Shown here piece after piece: positions 63,311 through 64,000 of a stretch of 64,000 nucleotides of DNA. The notes under the pieces were generated by a model. It ran no database searches. It was not told the origin of the DNA and worked only from the letters and a program-made list of their open reading frames with translations. Both the position numbers and the translations under genes were made by a program. Location: the NCBI GenBank assembly GCA_947579605.1, contig OX388327.1, positions 9,039,122 through 9,103,121 on the forward strand, given 5' to 3'. This stretch comes from Athripsodes cinereus. Taxonomy: Eukaryota > Arthropoda > Insecta > Trichoptera > Leptoceridae. Every line of letters starts with the position of its first letter. Position 1 is the first letter of the stretch.

Positions 63311-63439
63311 AATGCCTACCTTTTTATTTGTTTGAAACAAAATTCTGCCATTAATTGATATGCGCGTATGCAAGCTTTTTTTCTGTCAATTTGTTGAATT
63401 ACGAATACAACGTTTCCATTAGAGTACTCCATATTTGAG

Positions 63440-64000
63440 ATATACACACATAATAATGATGATTGAACTAATTATACATGACGCCGTTGAATGATCCATG
63501 ACCATTCCAAGGACGCTGTGATTTCTTCTGAACTGTAGCGTTTTCAACTTTGTCTGCAGGCAATCTGTTCCAGGCAATTGACGCTGAGACTCTGGTTCTC
63601 CTTTCTGTAAATTTAGAGGTATTTGCAATATTGAACTCTACGAGTTTGTTCATGGCATTAGAAGCTGAGCACAGTCTTCAGTCGTGGTGTGCTACCTTGT
63701 GGACAGTGAGACACAGTTTAAACTCCACTCTCTCTGCGACTCTCAGCTAGACTTCTTAGTAGTGAAGTGATGTGGCAGCTCTGATTCTCTCTGTAAATGA
63801 TTCGGAGGCAACATTAAAAACCATCTGAAAACGATCGAGAAAGGTCTGGAGCAGTCATGTATATAATATGATAATACAGTAGTCCGTAGTAGTCCGTACG
63901 ATTTCAGATTCGGAGTATCCATCCTGATTTATTCTGCAGCCCAAATTCAGGAATTCTCTAACCTGCTTGATACTCACTCCATTTATGACTATTTTCGCAG
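63440..64000 (-). mobile_element. Non-LTR retrotransposon fragments, running off the window
   Basis: 63468-63653 reads NKLVEFNIANTSKFTERRTR and VSASIAWNRLPADKVENATV (a WNRLP tail). 63880-64000 reads AKIVINGVSIKQVREFLNLG, a reverse-transcriptase connection region. These are probably two different LINE pieces. Confidence 0.7.

Overview
The window is eukaryotic nuclear DNA, AT-rich and full of transposon debris, almost certainly from an insect. The evidence is spliced genes with GT-AG introns, arthropod-type Orai, 10-formyltetrahydrofolate dehydrogenase and NDUFA7 proteins, and a Drosophila-copia-like retrotransposon with a half-tRNA primer site. I cannot fix the order; a moth or a related holometabolous insect is a guess.

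Three host genes are supported. (1) Aldh1l1, cytosolic 10-formyltetrahydrofolate dehydrogenase, lies on the + strand with 12 coding exons between 7234 and 22989. The first ~75 codons are not visible and probably lie upstream of the window. (2) NDUFA7, a mitochondrial complex I accessory subunit, lies on the - strand (24797-26426, four exons, complete, 107 residues). It is tail-to-tail with Aldh1l1. (3) Orai, the store-operated calcium channel, lies on the - strand (31313-43736, six coding exons, 401 residues).

Most of the rest is mobile DNA. An intact Copia element with identical 184-bp LTRs and a 5-bp target duplication sits antisense in an Aldh1l1 intron (7949-12530). A hAT element with a decayed transposase (40514-42408) sits 5' of Orai exon 2, in the intron between exons 1 and 2. 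There are several hAT-type MITEs with 8-bp duplications, a 2.5-kb element with perfect 38-bp terminal inverted repeats (13011-15559), a tRNA-derived SINE family, two further high-copy SINE-like families, and many 3' fragments of non-LTR retrotransposons. A 2.5-kb Penelope-like structure with a GIY-YIG endonuclease remnant and ~435-bp inverted terminal arms lies at 59531-61995.

The most interesting signal is a recurring RNA motif. At least nine places, in several unrelated repeats including the arms of the Penelope-like element, carry a hammerhead-ribozyme-like layout: a CUGANGA or UUGACAA core, one extra U, a stem-II hairpin, GAAA, and usually a short self-complementary stem III followed by a UH cleavage site. 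The copy at 14725-14772 has every expected helix. The second core variant keeps the 3-8 base pair by covariation.

The region from 44 to 64 kb holds no recognisable host gene, only fragments of retrotransposons and DNA transposons and AT-rich spacer.
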